From Adiantum capillus-veneris (taxonomy: Eukaryota; Streptophyta; Polypodiopsida; Polypodiales; Pteridaceae), in contig CM043967.1 in NCBI GenBank assembly GCA_014529385.2, forward strand, positions 84,758,278-84,822,277: a DNA stretch of 64,000 bases, given 5' to 3'. Each line of letters starts with the position of its first letter. Position 1 is the stretch's first letter. This document shows, piece after piece, positions 61,263 to 64,000 of the stretch. A program made the translations under genes and the position numbers. The notes under the pieces were generated by a model. The model made no database searches. It worked only from the letters and a program-made list of their open reading frames with translations, and was not told the DNA's origin.

Positions 61263-62760
61263 AAGTTGCAAGCTTAGCTGGAAAGGAACAACTTTGGGCA
61301 TCGTCCTTGAATGTAAAGGAGCAATTCATGGTGCAAATAGCGGAATTAAGGAAGAAACTTGTAAAGCAGAAGGTGAATCTTGACAATGATAAAGAAAGAA
61401 TCGATTGTGTTGTAGAAAATTACATGCATCTTCGGCATTTCACTCAAAATCTTAGATGGCGTTTCGACCACTTTACTCACCTTCCAAAAAGAGACAATGA
61501 AAGCGCAAGGCTATGGGGCTCCTTGTTAAACTTGGAGGCACTCATAAGAGACATGCGGCAAACCATGTAGTTGCACATTGCAAGAGTGTAATTTGTTGAT
61601 AGGATTTAGTAATGTGTGAAAGCATTTCTAGGTTGCAACAATACCGAGGAGTCGATCAAGGCATCCATACTTTGGCATGTGGTTGATGAGAAAGACATTC
61701 TATATACGATCTCTAATCTAGCACATTCTACATTGTGACAATCCCTTCAAAAATTGCTATTGAACGAGTTTCAAAATATTATTCCCCCTTGTGACATGCT
61801 TATATTGTGTGACTCATGTGCGATCAGTGATAGGGGGTACAAAGCATTGTATACATGCATAATAGGGCATCTACGTAGTAAGGGAATGGCTTGATCAATG
61901 TTACCAACCTCATATAGTATGGATGGCAAGAAAAACCGCAAAAAATGACGTTTTAACCCTGTTGGGTGGGTACAAATGGGTGTATGACAACATGCCAATG
62001 TCCTCAAAGAGTTTTGTTTACAACAGGTTCAACAATGTTTACTTTGAAGTAGAAGCCTGCAAACGAGCTATGATCCAATATTACGATCTCACAATAGAAG
62101 AGATAGGTGGAAAAGCTATATTTGTGTTAAAATTAGATGAATGTCAGGTTGTCAAATTCTAGAGGGTGGAGCGCACAAGCCTCACATTAATGAGCACGAA
62201 AGTGGTGGGAAAGGGGTAAGAGTGTGAAGAGGCGGCCAAGTCGCTTGGCAGAAGACGGCAAAGGTAAGGTTTTTATGGGGTGCAATAAAAAAAGAACATA
62301 TGGGGGCAAGTGGCATTGGCACTCCCACATGATGACCATGACAGTTTGAGGTGGTATTTCAATTGTTCAGGTATTCAAGAGGCAGTAGATTGACAATGCA
62401 ATGGGGAAATCCTCAATGTCCTTGGCATTGGCGACTTTGAAATAGAGGGGCACTTTGGTGGAGACTTGAAGACCCTAAAATGCATGTTGGGCACTAAGGG
62501 CGGTGAAAATACTATATTTCCATGCATTTTTTGTTGCCATGCATAGATGCCTAAGGATGCATTAGGGAAGGGTACAAGGGTCCGAAGATCAAAAGTTCAC
62601 AAGCAAGTAGGGGCTAAGAGCCCGAACAATAATCAAAATGCAAGTGGGGAGCACGCATGGTTCAATGACATCATGACTTGCAACCAAAGCAAGCCACCAT
62701 CTTGTGCAAAGGAGGATCGAGATTCGCATCCCATTCTTTCAATTGTTAAGTATGGAGCCT
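61263..62760 (+). pseudogene. Unassigned transposase-like relic
   Basis: Coding-like + strand DNA broken into short frames: MVQIAELRKKLVKQKVNLDN (coiled-coil-like, 61307-61570), ILWHVVDEKDILYTISNLAH, PPCDMLILCDSCAISDRGYK, MPMSSKSFVYNRFNN, then a block near 62445-62545 reading EGHFGGDLKTLKCMLGTKGG then FPCIFCCHA. The G-G-D-L-K...L-G...C-x2-C pattern resembles a segment seen in some uncharacterised DNA-transposon-like proteins. I do not know the family and do not assign a function. No terminal repeats were found. Confidence 0.4.
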
Positions 62761-63009
62761 GATTTACCCTTGTAATTTTCTGTGGTAAAAGCGCACATTT
62801 GTAAGGCCCCCATTATGAGGAGAAGCCATCGTGCATGAAGGAAAATCACTCACCGGAAACCAAAATTTTCACGGACAAGAATCAGGGGCAACTTTAAAGG
62901 CCTCGGGGGCGGAGGCCCCCGAGACTTTTTTCGCCGGAATATTCCTTTTCGCCGGAATATTATGGCCGGACGGCGGCTGGAAAGTGGTCGGAAAACAACC
63001 GGTCGGTTG

Positions 63010-63125
63010 GTCGGTGGCCGGTAGTCAATGGCCGATGGCCGGTGGTCGGAAGTCAATGGCCGGTGGTCGGAAGTCAATGGCCGGTGGCCGGTGGTCGGAA
63101 GTCAATGGCCGGTGGCCGGTGGCCG
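63010..63125 (+). repeat. 21-bp minisatellite in copia-5 LTR
   Basis: Units of type GGCCGGTGGTCGGAAGTCAAT with variants, about five copies, upstream of the TATA box (U3 position). Confidence 0.88.
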
Positions 63126-63255
63126 AACTCAAAAGCGGACTTGTCTTCTCAAGGGCGGACACACATGGGCGGATTGGAGGGTCCGATTTGGACTTATTCG
63201 CACAAGGGCGGCTACACATGGCTGTCTCTCATAAGAGAGGGCAGCCCTTTTGGCC

Positions 63256-63263
63256 TATAAAAG
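63256..63263 (+). promoter_or_regulatory. Copia-5 LTR TATA box
   Basis: TATAAAAG within GGCCTATAAAAGGAGG, a strong plant-type TATA; transcription would start about 30 bp downstream and define the R region. Confidence 0.75.
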
Positions 63264-63571
63264 GAGGCCATTTCTACACACATTTGATAGTGTGTGAAGT
63301 TGATGCAACAAGGTGAGTGTGAGGTGGTGAGAGTGAAGCAAGGCGGGAGCTCCATTAAGGGTATAATCCCTTTGTAAACTACTTCTTGTTTTGAAGTACT
63401 AAAGCCATTGAGTGGCTGCTTTCCCGTGGACGTAGCCCACATTGGGTGAACCACGTATATCGTGTGTACTCTCTCTCTCTCTACTCTATAATCTCGTGTA
63501 TATAAATCTGTCTCTCTCCATTAAGTAATCTACTCAATTATCTATTTAGCTATGTCTTATTTCCTAACAAC

Positions 63572-63583
63572 TGGTATCAGAGC
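63572..63583 (+). other. Copia-5 primer-binding site
   Basis: TGGTATCAGAGC, initiator tRNA-Met type, 2 nt after the LTR. Confidence 0.9.
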
Positions 63584-63642
63584 AAGGTTTGCTCGTAGCT
63601 AAATTATCTCAAGGAAAGGATTCCTTGAATTGAGTGGGAGTT

Positions 63643-64000
63643 ATGGCGGAGGAAGGGAAGCTCAAGATTGAGAAGTTCAACGGCAAAAACTACCAACATT
63701 GGAAGATGCAGATTGAAGACTATCTCTACTAGAAGGACCTCTATTTGCCACTAGGCGGTCTTGCGAAGAAGCGCGCAACAATGGCAGATGAAGCATGGAT
63801 TGTCCTTGATCGAAAGGCACTGGGAACAATCCGGTTAAGCTTGGCGTCAACGGTGGCCTTCAATGTTTCGAAGATGAAGACCACGGAGGACTTGATGAAG
63901 TCACTTGACGACTTCTATGAGAAACCATCGGCATCCAATAAGGTATTTCTTATGAAGCGCTTGTTCAATCTAAAGATGGCAGAGAATGGTTCAGTTGCAG
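63643..64000 (+). pseudogene. Copia-5 gag, 5' part, cut by the window end
   Basis: MAEEGKLKIEKFNGKNYQHW, then KMQIEDYLY, a TAG at 63730-63732 and KDLYLPLGG in the same frame, where Gln is likely ancestral. It continues AWIVLDRKALGTIRLSLAST, TTEDLMKSLDDFYEKPSASN and FLMKRLFNLKMAENGSVA to the last base. This is the copia gag N-terminus (UBN2-like). The frame is otherwise open, so the single amber codon is the only visible defect and the element may be fairly young. Confidence 0.85.

Larger units (their letters stand above)
62800..63569 (+). repeat. Copia-5 5' LTR
   Basis: The end is fixed by ...CCTAACA two bases before the PBS. The start is proposed at TGTAAGGCCCCC (62800), giving 770 bp with TG...CA ends. 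It holds a GC-rich 21-bp minisatellite, a TATA box and a CT-rich tract (63469-63483). The 3' LTR lies beyond the window. Confidence 0.65.

Overview
The window is about 64 kb of plant nuclear DNA built almost entirely from transposable elements. The evidence is plant-type Ty1/copia and Ty3/gypsy elements with initiator-Met or Athila/Tat-like primer-binding sites, a CACTA (TNP2-type) transposon with a spliced transposase, LINE remnants, an hAT-like MITE and many long GA/CA microsatellites. I see no intact host gene. The only host-derived coding sequence is a broken, intron-less copy of ribosomal protein eL8 (RPL7A). A repeat-rich seed plant with a large genome fits (a gymnosperm is possible), but the sequence does not settle the species. 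Translated identities were recognised by eye from conserved motifs. Boundaries are exact where target-site duplications (TSDs) were found and approximate elsewhere.

Layout. 1-1693: LINE 3' remnant (+). 1786-6939: copia-1 (+), complete with 227-bp LTRs and TSD CTACC. 6945-27913: gypsy-1 (+), interrupted at 14191-23402 by copia-2 (-, TSD CCAAG), which is itself interrupted at 15352-19062 by copia-3 (-, TSD TGTCT), a short non-autonomous relative. Gypsy-1 resumes with RT, RNase H and integrase, followed by an unexpected second aspartic-protease-like domain. 27914-38000: diffuse old repeats, including a second palindrome-bearing leader-like stretch (28.9-30.1 kb), a tandem duplication, a LINE fragment (-), the RPL7A retropseudogene, an inverted-repeat element (34470-35406) and an unassigned decayed ORF. 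38000-40030: gypsy-4 gag, PBS and presumed LTR (-). 40031-46860: gypsy-3 3' half (-) fused inside RT to copia-4 5' half (-). 47153-60230: gypsy-2 (+), same family as gypsy-1, interrupted by a CACTA transposon (50581-55599), an LTR-like insertion (56905-58530) and a 245-bp MITE (58988-59232, TSD GTTGCAAG). 60.2-62.8 kb: a hexanucleotide satellite and an unassigned transposase-like relic. 62800-64000: 5' LTR and gag start of copia-5 (+), running off the window.

How it works together. Gypsy-1 and gypsy-2 are two copies of one family, so each shows the other's empty sites. This gives the insertion order and MITE boundaries without a database. All coding regions are disabled by stops, frameshifts or lost catalytic residues. 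The most unusual signals are (1) a near-palindromic 20-mer recurring every 270-295 bp in the gypsy leader while the DNA between copies has diverged, (2) a retropepsin-like domain downstream of the gypsy integrase, (3) copia-3, a compressed gag-protease element lacking integrase core and most of RT but keeping a long frame, and (4) a cluster of eleven CCAAT/ATTGG boxes inside an LTR-like insertion.
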